DNA of 64,000 nt from Actinomycetota bacterium (GTDB lineage Bacteria > Actinomycetota > Actinomycetes > Nanopelagicales > Nanopelagicaceae), in NCBI GenBank assembly GCA_016870975.1, contig VGAE01000001.1, positions 1-64,000 on the forward strand, given 5' to 3'. Below are positions 17,795-26,600 of this stretch, piece after piece (within the stretch, counting starts at the first letter, position 1; the number at the start of each line of letters is the position of its first letter). Under the pieces are notes generated by a model. It was not told the origin of the DNA. It made no database searches and worked only from the letters and a program-made list of their open reading frames with translations. The translations under genes and the position numbers were made by a program.

Positions 17795-18898
17795 TCACTT
17801 GACTCGTGACTCTACAAATGGCGGTTTGACCACTTCAGCCTCAAGTAACTTTCCTCGAACATCAATCGAAACTTTTGCCCCAATCTCGATATCTCTCTCA
17901 AGGAGCGCGAGGGCAATTCCGCATTTGAGAGTCGGTGAGAAAGTTCCACTCGTAACAACTCCGATTGGCTTTCCGGCAAACGTAACTGCCATACGCAGCC
18001 TGGGGATTCCTTTTTCCAATAGTCGGAGTCCTCTAAGTAGTCGCTTGGGGCCAAACTCACGCTCCTCTAATAAAACTTCACGTCCCCAAAAACTATTTTT
18101 CTTCCAACCTACCGCCCAGCCTGCATTAGCTTGAACTGGAGAGATTTCGAGTGAGAGTTCATGGCCATGTAATGGATAGCCCATCTCGGTACGCAACGTA
18201 TCGCGGGCACCCAATCCACAAACTCTGCCCCCGAAATTTAAAATCTCAGTTGAAAGTACATCCCAGATCTTTGGCGTATCTGTCCATGAAGGAAGAATTT
18301 CGAATCCATATTCACCGGTGTATCCGGTACGACAGATAATTACTTCAGCATCTTGAATAGTTGCGACTTGGAAAGACATGTATGAGAGATCAGTTGCTAT
18401 GCCTAGTTTCTCTAAGACATCCTTGGATTTTGGACCTTGCAGCGCTAATACCCCAAACTTTTCGTGACAATCAGTAATAGAAATACTTTTTGAATTATTG
18501 CCGTCCTGCAGACGCCGGACAACTTCTGCAGTGTTAGCCGCATTTGGAACGAGTAGAAAATTATTCTCTGATTTTCGGTAGGCAATTAAATCGTCAACTA
18601 CGCCACCCGTTTTTGGATCACAGAGCATCGTGTACTGAGCCTGTCCATCGCTAATTTTTATCAGGTCGTTGGTGAGCGCTTCATTTAGTAATTCGAGTGC
18701 TCCCTCGCCAATAACTTCGGCTTTCCCAAGGTGCGAAACATCGAAGAGTCCAACATTTTCTCTAACGGCGGTATGTTCATTGACTACCCCGCCACCTGAA
18801 GTTGCCGGATATTCAATTGGCATTCCCCATCCACCAAAGTCTGCAAGCTTCGAACCGAGTGCGCGATGCTTCTCATGTAATGGCGAATATCGTGACAC
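17795..18898 (-). CDS. gcvT: Aminomethyltransferase, glycine cleavage system T protein
   Basis: Transfers the methylene group of aminomethylated GcvH to tetrahydrofolate, giving methylene-THF and ammonia. Family signatures include SPLHEKHRALGSKLADFGGW, the catalytic-Asp region VRENVGLFDVSHLGK, TGYTGEYGFEI and CGLGARDTLRTEMGYPLHGHEL. The C-terminal beta-barrel shows VTSGTFSPTLKCGIALALL. Length of 367 is typical. The start is GTG 18898. Other glycine cleavage genes are not in the window. The pepA start lies 17 nt away on the opposite strand, so the two promoters overlap each other's coding starts or the mRNAs are leaderless. Confidence 0.95.
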   Translation of the reverse strand: MSRYSPLHEKHRALGSKLADFGGWGMPIEYPATSGGGVVNEHTAVRENVGLFDVSHLGKAEVIGEGALELLNEALTNDLIKISDGQAQYTMLCDPKTGGVVDDLIAYRKSENNFLLVPNAANTAEVVRRLQDGNNSKSISITDCHEKFGVLALQGPKSKDVLEKLGIATDLSYMSFQVATIQDAEVIICRTGYTGEYGFEILPSWTDTPKIWDVLSTEILNFGGRVCGLGARDTLRTEMGYPLHGHELSLEISPVQANAGWAVGWKKNSFWGREVLLEEREFGPKRLLRGLRLLEKGIPRLRMAVTFAGKPIGVVTSGTFSPTLKCGIALALLERDIEIGAKVSIDVRGKLLEAEVVKPPFVESRVK

Positions 18899-18915
18899 TC
18901 CAATAACCTAGCCCA

Positions 18916-20406
18916 ATGTCCAAGATCAGCGCGAGTGAAACTCCAACGTCAGATGTCATAGTCATCGGCCTTGCAAAAGTTGAAAGTAGGGATGGAAAGA
19001 AATTTCGCCCGGTCAGTTCTGGCTTCAAAATCGACGAAGTCTCTCTTGCAAAGGCCCTCGCTGAAATTGGCGCAACAGGAGCAAAGGATGAAGTACTCAA
19101 GCTTCCTGGCATCAATCAAAAACTGCTGGTCGTAACCGGTCTCGGAGCGCACGCAGAAAACTACAGCCATGAAACGCTTCGCGCAGCAGCCGGGGCGGCA
19201 GCCAGATCACTCGCCGGAATCAGGAAAGCTTCTTTCTCTCTTCCGCATAAAGATTCGACAGGTTTTGCCGCGATCGCAGAGGGTGCGCTCCTTGGCTCTT
19301 ACTCATTCGACAGGTTTCGCGGAAAGACGAAAAATGATCAGAAACCACCTCTTGCCTCAATTGAAGTTCAAACTCGATTCGGTCGAGAGAGATCTATTTT
19401 GCGAAGGGCTGAAATTCTTGCTAAGAATACGCATCTGGTCCGAGATTTAATAAATACGCCACCCAGCCATTTAACTCCCATTACATTCTGTGAAGATATT
19501 AGATCGCTTGCTAAGAAACTTACGCTAAAAATTGAAATTACTTCAGATAGCCAATTGAAAAAATTAGGATTCGGTGGAATTATTGGCGTCGGACAAGGAT
19601 CGGCTAATCCGCCACGGCTGTTGCATATCTCCTATCAACCCAAGGGCGCCAAGAAATCTCTCGCATATATTGGTAAAGGAATAACTTTTGATACTGGTGG
19701 TTTGGCGCTAAAACCTGCTCAAGGTATGGAGGCAATGAAATCTGATATGAGTGGTGCGGCTGCTGTCTGTGCCGCAATTCTGGCCATTGCAGAGCTGAAG
19801 TTGCCAATACGTATCGATGCTTGGGCCCCGCTCGCAGAAAATATGGTCAGTGATAATGCGACTAGACCAAGTGATGTCATAAAGATTTATGGGGGCAAGA
19901 CGGTTGAAGTTCTCAATCCAGATGCCGAGGGCAGATTGATTCTTGCTGATGCCTTGGTACGTGCAGCTGAAGTTGCTAAAGCTGATAAGAAAAGGAAGTT
20001 TGAAGGTCTGGTCGACGTAGCTACTCTCACGGGCGCTCAGGTCGTTGCGCTAGGAACTCGAACCAGCGCTGTTATGACAAATGACGAATCACTTTCGAAG
20101 AGGTTTTTGTCGTGCGCGGAATCAACAGGTGAATTGTTCTGGCCAATGCCACTTCCCGAAGATTTGCGGGCTTCATTAGATTCACCCGTTGCGGATATCG
20201 CCAATATTGGTGAGCGAATGGGAGGAATGTTGGTAGCCGGACTCTTTTTGAGAGATTTCGTAGCGCCCGAGACCCCTTGGCTACACCTCGATATTGCCGG
20301 GCCTGCATATAACGAAAAATATCCCCATGGATACACTCCGGTGGGCGGTACAGGTGTCGCAGTTCGCACTCTCGTCGCGCTCGCTGAAGTAACTGCACGT
20401 CGCTAG
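18916..20406 (+). CDS. pepA: Leucyl aminopeptidase (M17, PepA)
   Basis: Two-zinc cytosolic aminopeptidase that trims N-terminal residues in peptide turnover. The catalytic C-terminal domain shows YIGKGITFDTGGLALKP (metal Lys and Asp), MKSDMSGAA (Asp), and the signature NPDAEGRLILADAL (Asp, Glu, Arg). The N-terminal macro-like domain (about residues 1-170) is present, so the hexameric enzyme is full length at 496 residues. It stands between gcvT and the lpdA-E2 pair, an order familiar from actinobacteria. Confidence 0.95.
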   Translation: MSKISASETPTSDVIVIGLAKVESRDGKKFRPVSSGFKIDEVSLAKALAEIGATGAKDEVLKLPGINQKLLVVTGLGAHAENYSHETLRAAAGAAARSLAGIRKASFSLPHKDSTGFAAIAEGALLGSYSFDRFRGKTKNDQKPPLASIEVQTRFGRERSILRRAEILAKNTHLVRDLINTPPSHLTPITFCEDIRSLAKKLTLKIEITSDSQLKKLGFGGIIGVGQGSANPPRLLHISYQPKGAKKSLAYIGKGITFDTGGLALKPAQGMEAMKSDMSGAAAVCAAILAIAELKLPIRIDAWAPLAENMVSDNATRPSDVIKIYGGKTVEVLNPDAEGRLILADALVRAAEVAKADKKRKFEGLVDVATLTGAQVVALGTRTSAVMTNDESLSKRFLSCAESTGELFWPMPLPEDLRASLDSPVADIANIGERMGGMLVAGLFLRDFVAPETPWLHLDIAGPAYNEKYPHGYTPVGGTGVAVRTLVALAEVTARR

Positions 20407-20470
20407 TGCTGGCAGGATAGGTTCCGGAAGGGCGTTGTTGAATCGGTAAGAGAAGAGCAGGAGAGCTAAG

Positions 20471-21838
20471 TTGGCAAATTTTGATCTAGTGGTCCTAGGT
20501 GGCGGAAGTGGCGGATACGCCTGCGCTCTGCGAGCTTCGCAACTTGGATTATCGGTTGCCCTAATAGAGAAAGAAAAACTCGGCGGCACCTGTCTCCATC
20601 GCGGATGTATCCCAACAAAGGCCCTTCTTCACTCCGGTGAAATAGCAGATAATGCAAGAGAGGCGTCAGCATTTGGCGTTAAGGCCGAGTTTCATGCGAT
20701 AGATATGGCTGGGGTTAATTCTTACAAGGATGGCGTTATTTCTCGTCTCCATAAGGGTCTACAGGGTTTAGTTAAATCTCGCGGTATCACTTATGTGGAA
20801 GGCAATGGAAAATTAATTTCCAAAGATAGTGTTGAAGTTTATGGCGAAAAGTACGTCGGGAAAAATGTTGTTTTGGCGACTGGCTCTTATGCTAAAACAC
20901 TGCCTGGACTCGACATCGATGGTGCACGAATTATTACCAGTGATAATGCGCTTCATATGGATAAGGTTCCAAAATCCGTTATCGTCTTAGGCGGCGGGGT
21001 AATTGGTTGTGAATTTGCCTCCGTTTGGCGCTCTTTTGGTGCAGAGGTAACCATTATTGAAGCCCTACCTCATCTTGTTGCGTTAGAGGATGAATCATCA
21101 AGTAAACAGCTAGAGAGAGCCTTTAGAAAGCGCGGCATAAATTTTGAATTGGGAACTAAGTTCAAGAGCGCAACCAAATCCAAAAAAGATGTAACAGTAA
21201 CTTTGGAAGATGGCAAGACATTCTCGGCTGAACTCTTGCTAGTAGCGGTTGGGCGAGGTCCAGTTTCAGAGAATTTGGGTTATGAGGCTGCTGGGATAAA
21301 GATGGAACGCGGGTATGTAATTGTCGATGAAAAGTGTCGGACAAATGTCCCGGGAATTTGGGCAGTCGGTGACCTAATTCCAACTCTCCAATTAGCTCAT
21401 GTGGGTTTCGCAGAAGGAATACTGGTCGCAGAAGAGATTGGCGGATTAAATCCTCGACCTATTAATTACGATGGAGTCCCAAGAATCACCTACTCTGAGC
21501 CAGAAGTCGCATCTGTCGGTTTAACTACAGCTGGCGCTAAAGCGCGTGGTGTAGATGTCGTTGAATTGAATTACGATTTAGCTGGCAATGGAAAAGCCCA
21601 GATTCTAAAGACTGCTGGGTCGATAAAATTAGTGGCGCAAAAAGATGGTCCGATTCTTGGGATACATATGGTTGGCTCTCGAGTTGGCGAACTCCTGGCT
21701 GAGGCCCAATTGATCTTTAATTGGCAGGCCGAGGCTATTGATGTTGCGCCGTTAATTCATGCCCACCCAACGCTCTCAGAAGCAATGGGAGAAGCGCATC
21801 TCGCTCTAGCTGGAAAACCACTTCATGCACATGGATAA
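20471..21838 (+). CDS. lpdA: Dihydrolipoyl dehydrogenase (E3)
   Basis: FAD enzyme that reoxidises lipoyl groups of 2-oxoacid dehydrogenases and the glycine cleavage system with NAD+. Seen: FAD-binding VVLGGGSGGYACALRA, the redox disulfide GGTCLHRGCIPTKALL, NAD-binding VIVLGGGVIGCEFASVW, ATPGLDIDG-type strand (LPGLDIDGARI), WAVGDL, and the C-terminal HAHPTLSEAMGEA with the catalytic His-Glu pair. The start is TTG 20471, supported by AGGAGAG just upstream; no ATG keeps the Rossmann strand. Length of 455 is normal. It is followed after 26 nt by the E2 gene, so E2 and E3 are co-expressed. Confidence 0.95.
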   Translation: MANFDLVVLGGGSGGYACALRASQLGLSVALIEKEKLGGTCLHRGCIPTKALLHSGEIADNAREASAFGVKAEFHAIDMAGVNSYKDGVISRLHKGLQGLVKSRGITYVEGNGKLISKDSVEVYGEKYVGKNVVLATGSYAKTLPGLDIDGARIITSDNALHMDKVPKSVIVLGGGVIGCEFASVWRSFGAEVTIIEALPHLVALEDESSSKQLERAFRKRGINFELGTKFKSATKSKKDVTVTLEDGKTFSAELLLVAVGRGPVSENLGYEAAGIKMERGYVIVDEKCRTNVPGIWAVGDLIPTLQLAHVGFAEGILVAEEIGGLNPRPINYDGVPRITYSEPEVASVGLTTAGAKARGVDVVELNYDLAGNGKAQILKTAGSIKLVAQKDGPILGIHMVGSRVGELLAEAQLIFNWQAEAIDVAPLIHAHPTLSEAMGEAHLALAGKPLHAHG

Positions 21839-21864
21839 TCTGAATACGGAATGGAGAATATGAG

Positions 21865-23553
21865 ATGACCTTCTCGGTGAAGATGCCCGCTCTTGGCGAG
21901 AGCGTCACTGAAGGAACTGTCACCCGCTGGCTAAAGGCGGAAGGTGAAGAAGTCGCACTCGATGAGCCATTGCTTGAAGTCTCTACAGATAAAGTCGATA
22001 CCGAAATTCCATCGCCTGCAGCTGGAGTATTAGAAAAGATTGTCGTAGCAGTCGATCAGACAGTAGCTGTGGGAGCTGAATTGGCACTTATTGGCGATGG
22101 CGCTGGTTCTGCACCACAGCCGGTAGTTGAGAGACCCGCCGCTACCTCCGCAACAACGCCCGCACCTTCCTCTTCCCCAACGCCCACGGCTACCTCAATT
22201 GCAACTTCCAGTACAACAACTAGCGCAGCAACTATTGTTGCCATGCCTGCTCTCGGTGAATCTGTCTCCGAGGGAACTGTAACTCGTTGGTTAAAGTCGG
22301 TCGGGGATCCCGTAAAGGTAGATGAGCCATTACTTGAAGTGTCTACAGATAAAGTCGATACTGAAATTCCAGCACCAGCAACTGGAATCCTTCTCTCTAT
22401 TGATGTGCCGGTCGATGCCACAGTTCCGGTTGGAGCTCGCTTGGCTTCCATCGGTGAAAGCAGCGCATCTTCACCAGCAACACCTGCTCCAATTTCGCCG
22501 GCTTCCAGTGCGCCGATAACTAGCGCGCCTGTTGCACAACCTCCAATTCAAACCTCACCTCAAGTTATTCCTGTTACACAAAGCGTTGCTACTGCTCCAG
22601 CGAAGTCAAGTGGGGCGCTAGTCGATGCTTACGTAACTCCAATTGTAAGAAAACTTGCCCATGAAAATGGGGTTGATCTTGCGAAGGTGAAGGGAACTGG
22701 CGTCGGCGGCCGAATAAGAAAAGAAGATGTCCTCTCAGCAGTAGCGAAGCCGAATATCTCTTCGGCACCAATAGTTTCCTCTACTCCAATAACGAACCAG
22801 CCACAGTCTCCATCAAAACCGATTGCAGCTTCGCCACTTCGTGGCACAAAAGTTACGATGTCACGTCTCCGCAAGGTAATTGCCGCTCGTATGTTGGAAT
22901 CACTTCAAATAAGTGCTCAATTAACGACCGTTATTGAAGTCGATATAACTCGTATTGCCAGATTGCGCGAACAGGCTAAAGCAAACTTCGAGAGTCGTGA
23001 AGGCGTGAAATTGAGCTTCTTGCCATTTTTCTCGGTTGCGGTCTGTGAAGCGTTAAAAGTTCATCCAGTTCTCAATTCCTCCGTTGAGGGTGATGAGATT
23101 ACTTATCACGCTTCGGAGCACCTAGGTATTGCCGTTGATACAGAACGCGGTTTGCTAGTTCCAGTAATTCGTGATGCCGGCGATTTAAATATGGGTGGTA
23201 TTGCACGCAAAATTGCCGATGTAGCTACGCGCACTCGAGATAATCAAATCTCCCCTGACGAACTGGGTGGCGGAACTTTCACTATTACTAATACGGGTTC
23301 GCGTGGCGCCCTCTTTGATACGCCAATTATCAATCAACCTCAGGTTGCAATCCTCGGAATTGGCTCCGTGGTGAAACGTCCCATGGTGGTTAAGGGCGAA
23401 GATGGTGGCGAAACAATTGCCATTAGATCTATGGTTTATCTTGCGCTCTCTTACGACCATCGCATTGTTGATGGCGCTGATGCAGCTCGTTTCCTCTCCA
23501 CTTTGAAGGAGCGGTTAGAAGCTGGCAGATTCGACTCAGATCTAGGACTCTAG
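21865..23553 (+). CDS. sucB: Dihydrolipoamide acyltransferase (E2) with two lipoyl domains, SucB/AceF type
   Basis: Core acyltransferase of a 2-oxoacid dehydrogenase complex. Two lipoyl domains cover residues about 3-78 and 124-198, with lipoylated lysines K43 and K163, each in STDKVDTEI. Pro/Ala/Ser/Thr-rich linkers follow. A peripheral-subunit-binding domain spans about 256-293 ([29 protein letters not shown]). The catalytic domain begins near 325 and carries [16 protein letters not shown] with the active-site His and Asp. Whether it serves pyruvate or 2-oxoglutarate dehydrogenase is unclear: actinobacteria annotate it as SucB but use it in pyruvate dehydrogenase. LipB and LipA, which lipoylate it, are encoded 5.3 kb downstream. 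Confidence 0.93.
   Translation: MTFSVKMPALGESVTEGTVTRWLKAEGEEVALDEPLLEVSTDKVDTEIPSPAAGVLEKIVVAVDQTVAVGAELALIGDGAGSAPQPVVERPAATSATTPAPSSSPTPTATSIATSSTTTSAATIVAMPALGESVSEGTVTRWLKSVGDPVKVDEPLLEVSTDKVDTEIPAPATGILLSIDVPVDATVPVGARLASIGESSASSPATPAPISPASSAPITSAPVAQPPIQTSPQVIPVTQSVATAPAKSSGALVDAYVTPIVRKLAHENGVDLAKVKGTGVGGRIRKEDVLSAVAKPNISSAPIVSSTPITNQPQSPSKPIAASPLRGTKVTMSRLRKVIAARMLESLQISAQLTTVIEVDITRIARLREQAKANFESREGVKLSFLPFFSVAVCEALKVHPVLNSSVEGDEITYHASEHLGIAVDTERGLLVPVIRDAGDLNMGGIARKIADVATRTRDNQISPDELGGGTFTITNTGSRGALFDTPIINQPQVAILGIGSVVKRPMVVKGEDGGETIAIRSMVYLALSYDHRIVDGADAARFLSTLKERLEAGRFDSDLGL
21961..22010 (+). repeat. Intragenic repeat: lipoyl-domain coding unit duplicated 360 bp downstream
   Basis: The 50 nt at 21961-22010 recur at 22321-22370 with only three differences (positions 12, 21 and 42 of the unit). 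Both encode the [17 protein letters not shown] segment around the lipoylated lysine. Two of the three changes are synonymous third-position differences that I can verify by reading the codons. Near-identity at DNA level suggests recent gene conversion or strong homogenisation between the two domains. Confidence 0.85.
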
Positions 23554-24449
23554 TGGCAAACCCGCCGCAACGAATTGCGATAACCGGAGCGACCGGAATG
23601 ATTGGCTCAGCGCTGGTGGGCCACCTAAAATCTGAAGGACATACCGTGCAGAAGTTCGTTCGTCGCAAAACCATTACATTTGATGAGGTCTCCTGGGATC
23701 CAAAGAGAGGTGATATTGACCTTGCGGCGCTTAAAGGCGTAGATGCAGTAATCCATTTAGCAGGTGCTAATGTCGGAGATAAGCGTTGGAGTAAGAGTTA
23801 TCGCGCTGAGATATTGAATTCAAGATTACTTGGAACTACCACAATTGCGAATGCGGTATCCCAGTTAAAGCCTGCTGTATTTATTTCAGCTAGCGCAATT
23901 GGTTGGTACGGAGAAACTGGAAATCGCGCTGTTACCGAAAGTGATCGCCCAGGTGATGATTTCTTAGCCGCAGTCTGTAAAGAGTGGGAAGCTGCAGCAG
24001 ATTTAGCTAAAGATGTCCGAACTGTAAAACTTCGAACAGGTTTAGTCTTGGAACCAAATAGCGGCGCACTTGGAAAGATGTTGCCACTTTTTCGCCTGGG
24101 GCTTGGCGGAAAACTTGGAAATGGTCGTCAGTGGTGGTCGTGGATAACTTTGCACGATCAGATTCGAGCCATCTGTTATCTGCTTGAAAGTGATTTAGTT
24201 GGCGCGGTTAATTTAACTTCACCAAATCCAGCAACTAACCAGGAATTCACCTCGGCTTTAGCGAGAGCGCTTCGTCGGCCGGCGCTTTTTCCAGTCCCGA
24301 GTTTGGCGCTCAAAATCGTTCTCGGTGGATTTTCTTCAGAAGTTTTGGGGTCAAAACGAGTTATGCCCCAAAAATTAACTGATGCCGGTTTCACTTTTGA
24401 TTTCCCTCATCTAGCGCCAGCCCTCGATGCGCTTATCGATAAAAGCTGA
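23553..24449 (+). CDS. TIGR01777 family NAD(P)-binding epimerase-like protein (SDR39U1/YfcH)
   Basis: Atypical short-chain dehydrogenase with the N-terminal nucleotide-binding motif ITGATGMIGSALVGHLKSEG and the family pattern VSWDPKRGDID, VIHLAGANVGDKRWS, SASAIGWYG. The SDR Tyr-x-x-x-Lys motif is weak, as usual in this family. 298 residues is typical. The GTG start shares its first base with the E2 stop (TAGTG). Position next to E2 is conserved in actinobacteria and is the best clue to function, but no reaction is established. The 3' end overlaps the convergent FAD oxidoreductase by 17 nt. Confidence 0.88.
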   Translation: MANPPQRIAITGATGMIGSALVGHLKSEGHTVQKFVRRKTITFDEVSWDPKRGDIDLAALKGVDAVIHLAGANVGDKRWSKSYRAEILNSRLLGTTTIANAVSQLKPAVFISASAIGWYGETGNRAVTESDRPGDDFLAAVCKEWEAAADLAKDVRTVKLRTGLVLEPNSGALGKMLPLFRLGLGGKLGNGRQWWSWITLHDQIRAICYLLESDLVGAVNLTSPNPATNQEFTSALARALRRPALFPVPSLALKIVLGGFSSEVLGSKRVMPQKLTDAGFTFDFPHLAPALDALIDKS

Positions 24450-25584
24450 TTGAATTCGCAACAACTTTTCCACTAAGTAATGCGCCCTGTTGCGAGGGCA
24501 GGTTTCGCCAGTCTCCCGCACACCAGACGCCATTAATCTTCAAATCGGAGGCTAATTCACTTCTAGGAGCTTTAAATGGCAACGAATAAGGAATTTCTCT
24601 TTTAGCTAGCAATCGCCAATCCACTGTTGCCACTTGCCAGAGATGCGCAAGCTGGTTCTTTACAGAGGATTCGCTGGCCGCCGTTAATGTAGTTGCTGCT
24701 AGCAAGGTGCGCCCCCCCGGCGCAAAGCTAGGCGCTACATTTGACAAAGCTATTGTATTTACAACCGGTCCTTGACCGCCGACTCGTAGGAATTTACTAG
24801 TGACTTCTCCCTCAGGAATGTCAAAGTACCAAGTTTCACTGTAGTTCATTTTTGGCGCTTCTACCCCAAGTAACTGACTTGCTGTTACTGGATCGGTAGC
24901 AACGACTACTTCATCGGCTTCAAAGTCGCCATTTGATGTAATTACTTTTCGTGGCAAAACTGATTGAACTTCGATACCAAACTCGATATCAAGGCCTGCC
25001 GCCAGCGCTTCGGAGGCACGTCCAACGCCACCGTCAACTAACACCGGATTCCCTTTGATAAACCAATGAATTAACTCCCGGACAACGCGATTGGAAATCA
25101 ATGTGACATCAGTTAACACGACGCCATCAAGGAAAGGCTTCAAAATATTAGCTAGAAGTTTTGGAGAATCAGCAAGCGCTTCTCCAAACGTCTTATCCTC
25201 AGTTGCTCGGCGAAGGTACTTTAGAAACGCTATCTTCTCAGAAATAGAACCGAATTGGCCGGAAAGTAAGTCGGGAACGAATCTTAGGTCACTTCGTGGA
25301 TCGCCAACTTTGAAAATTCGATTACCTTCAACGATTTCAACTCCCTTTGCCAATTTATAGCTTGAAATGCCCTCCATAATCACAGTTTCACGTAACGCGG
25401 CATAACTTGGGTTAACAACTTGGAAACCACAATCAATGGTGAAGCCTTCCACAAAGTCAGTAGTGATTCTGCCTCCGAGCCGATCACTTTTTTCTAGAAC
25501 TTGAACGGTAAAGCCTCGCTCTTGTAAGGCTTGGGCGCAGTTCAATCCAGCCCATCCCGCTCCACAAATCAAGGCGTGCGGCAT
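24433..25584 (-). CDS. FAD-dependent oxidoreductase (flavin amine oxidase/phytoene desaturase-like)
   Basis: Begins with a classical dinucleotide-binding motif, CGAGWAGLNCAQALQERG, followed by the GGRI.T motif (RLGGRITTDFVEGFTIDCG). VVVATDPVTASQLL in the middle and WCAGDWRNLPSQQGALLSG at the C-terminus complete the FAD contacts. This architecture is shared by protoporphyrinogen oxidases, amine oxidases and carotenoid desaturases. Length of 383 is at the short end. It ends the minus-strand run MMPL-Gfo/Idh-FAD protein, with its ATG overlapping the Gfo/Idh stop by one base. No substrate can be named; no carotenoid genes lie in the window. Confidence 0.8.
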   Translation of the reverse strand: MPHALICGAGWAGLNCAQALQERGFTVQVLEKSDRLGGRITTDFVEGFTIDCGFQVVNPSYAALRETVIMEGISSYKLAKGVEIVEGNRIFKVGDPRSDLRFVPDLLSGQFGSISEKIAFLKYLRRATEDKTFGEALADSPKLLANILKPFLDGVVLTDVTLISNRVVRELIHWFIKGNPVLVDGGVGRASEALAAGLDIEFGIEVQSVLPRKVITSNGDFEADEVVVATDPVTASQLLGVEAPKMNYSETWYFDIPEGEVTSKFLRVGGQGPVVNTIALSNVAPSFAPGGRTLLAATTLTAASESSVKNQLAHLWQVATVDWRLLAKREIPYSLPFKAPRSELASDLKINGVWCAGDWRNLPSQQGALLSGKVVANSISFYR

Positions 25585-26600
25585 TATCTAAAGCTTTCCC
25601 ACTCTCTGGCCTGATCTATTAGCCGAGCAACATCGAGAGCAAATTCGCGATTAATGGGCATCTGCGAATTATCTTTCAGCGCTTCTTTTACGAGACGATA
25701 AAACTCAACATAATTTCCGGCGACGCCCGGATGATTGATCGCCCCATCACCTCTCCAAATTTCAAATTCACTCGTCGCGGCACTTTTATCTTGCCATCCA
25801 GATTCTTGTGGCTTCAATCCAGCTCGCAACATAGCTTCTTGTGGATCGAGCTCTCGACAGATTAGCGCACCAGATCTGCCAAGTAGCCTCACGCGAGGAC
25901 CAGGTGCCCCTGAAATAGAACTTGCACTCAAATGAGACTCAACCCCAATCTCATGCTTCAGGATTAGAAAAACGTCATCGTCGGAGACGTTCTTAACGCT
26001 CCTAATAGATGAATATTTCAATTCGGCTTTTCCAAATAGGTGTAGCGCGATAGAAATCAAGTGAGTTTGAAGATCTAAGAGAATTCCGCCACCCTCAACT
26101 GAACTAAGTGATTCTCGCCAAGAATCTAGATTGGGCTCTGGGCGAAACCTTTCAAATCTAGATTCATACCTAAATAATTCACCCATTGAATTGGCCTCAA
26201 TTAACGCCTTAATTGTCACGGTATCACTATCAAAGAGTCGATTGAAGAAAGCGGTTAATGGAATATCTTGACGTTCTGCATAGTCAAATAGTTCGAGTGT
26301 TTCGTAATAGTTTCGGCCGACAGGTTTATCTACGACAACTGGAATTCCTGCGTCTATCGCAAGCTTGGCATGTTCAACGTGATATTCGTTGGTAGAGGCA
26401 ACGACGACTAGGTCTAATTCTTCTACTACCAACTCTTCCGCAGATGCCAGAATTGTTGCAAGCGGAAAATCTTTATGTGCTTCACCTTTCTTTTCAATCG
26501 AGCGAGAGGCGATGGCGGCAACGAAGAATCCTGCGGCTTGGAGCAATGGAGCGTGAAAATAACGGCCAGCTAAGCCGTATCCAATGACTCCTACGCGCAT
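25584..26600 (-). CDS. Gfo/Idh/MocA family oxidoreductase
   Basis: NAD(P)-dependent sugar or polyol dehydrogenase fold. The N-terminal Rossmann motif reads VIGYGLAGRYFHAPLLQAAG; the family lysine motif is VVVDKPVGRNYYETLEL (equivalent to EKP), and GGGILLDLQTHLISIALHLFG matches the conserved catalytic His region. 338 residues is usual. It sits between the MMPL exporter and the FAD oxidoreductase with one-base overlaps, so the three are co-transcribed. A second, only distantly similar Gfo/Idh member is at 45695-46672. Substrate unknown. Confidence 0.87.
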   Translation of the reverse strand: MRVGVIGYGLAGRYFHAPLLQAAGFFVAAIASRSIEKKGEAHKDFPLATILASAEELVVEELDLVVVASTNEYHVEHAKLAIDAGIPVVVDKPVGRNYYETLELFDYAERQDIPLTAFFNRLFDSDTVTIKALIEANSMGELFRYESRFERFRPEPNLDSWRESLSSVEGGGILLDLQTHLISIALHLFGKAELKYSSIRSVKNVSDDDVFLILKHEIGVESHLSASSISGAPGPRVRLLGRSGALICRELDPQEAMLRAGLKPQESGWQDKSAATSEFEIWRGDGAINHPGVAGNYVEFYRLVKEALKDNSQMPINREFALDVARLIDQAREWESFR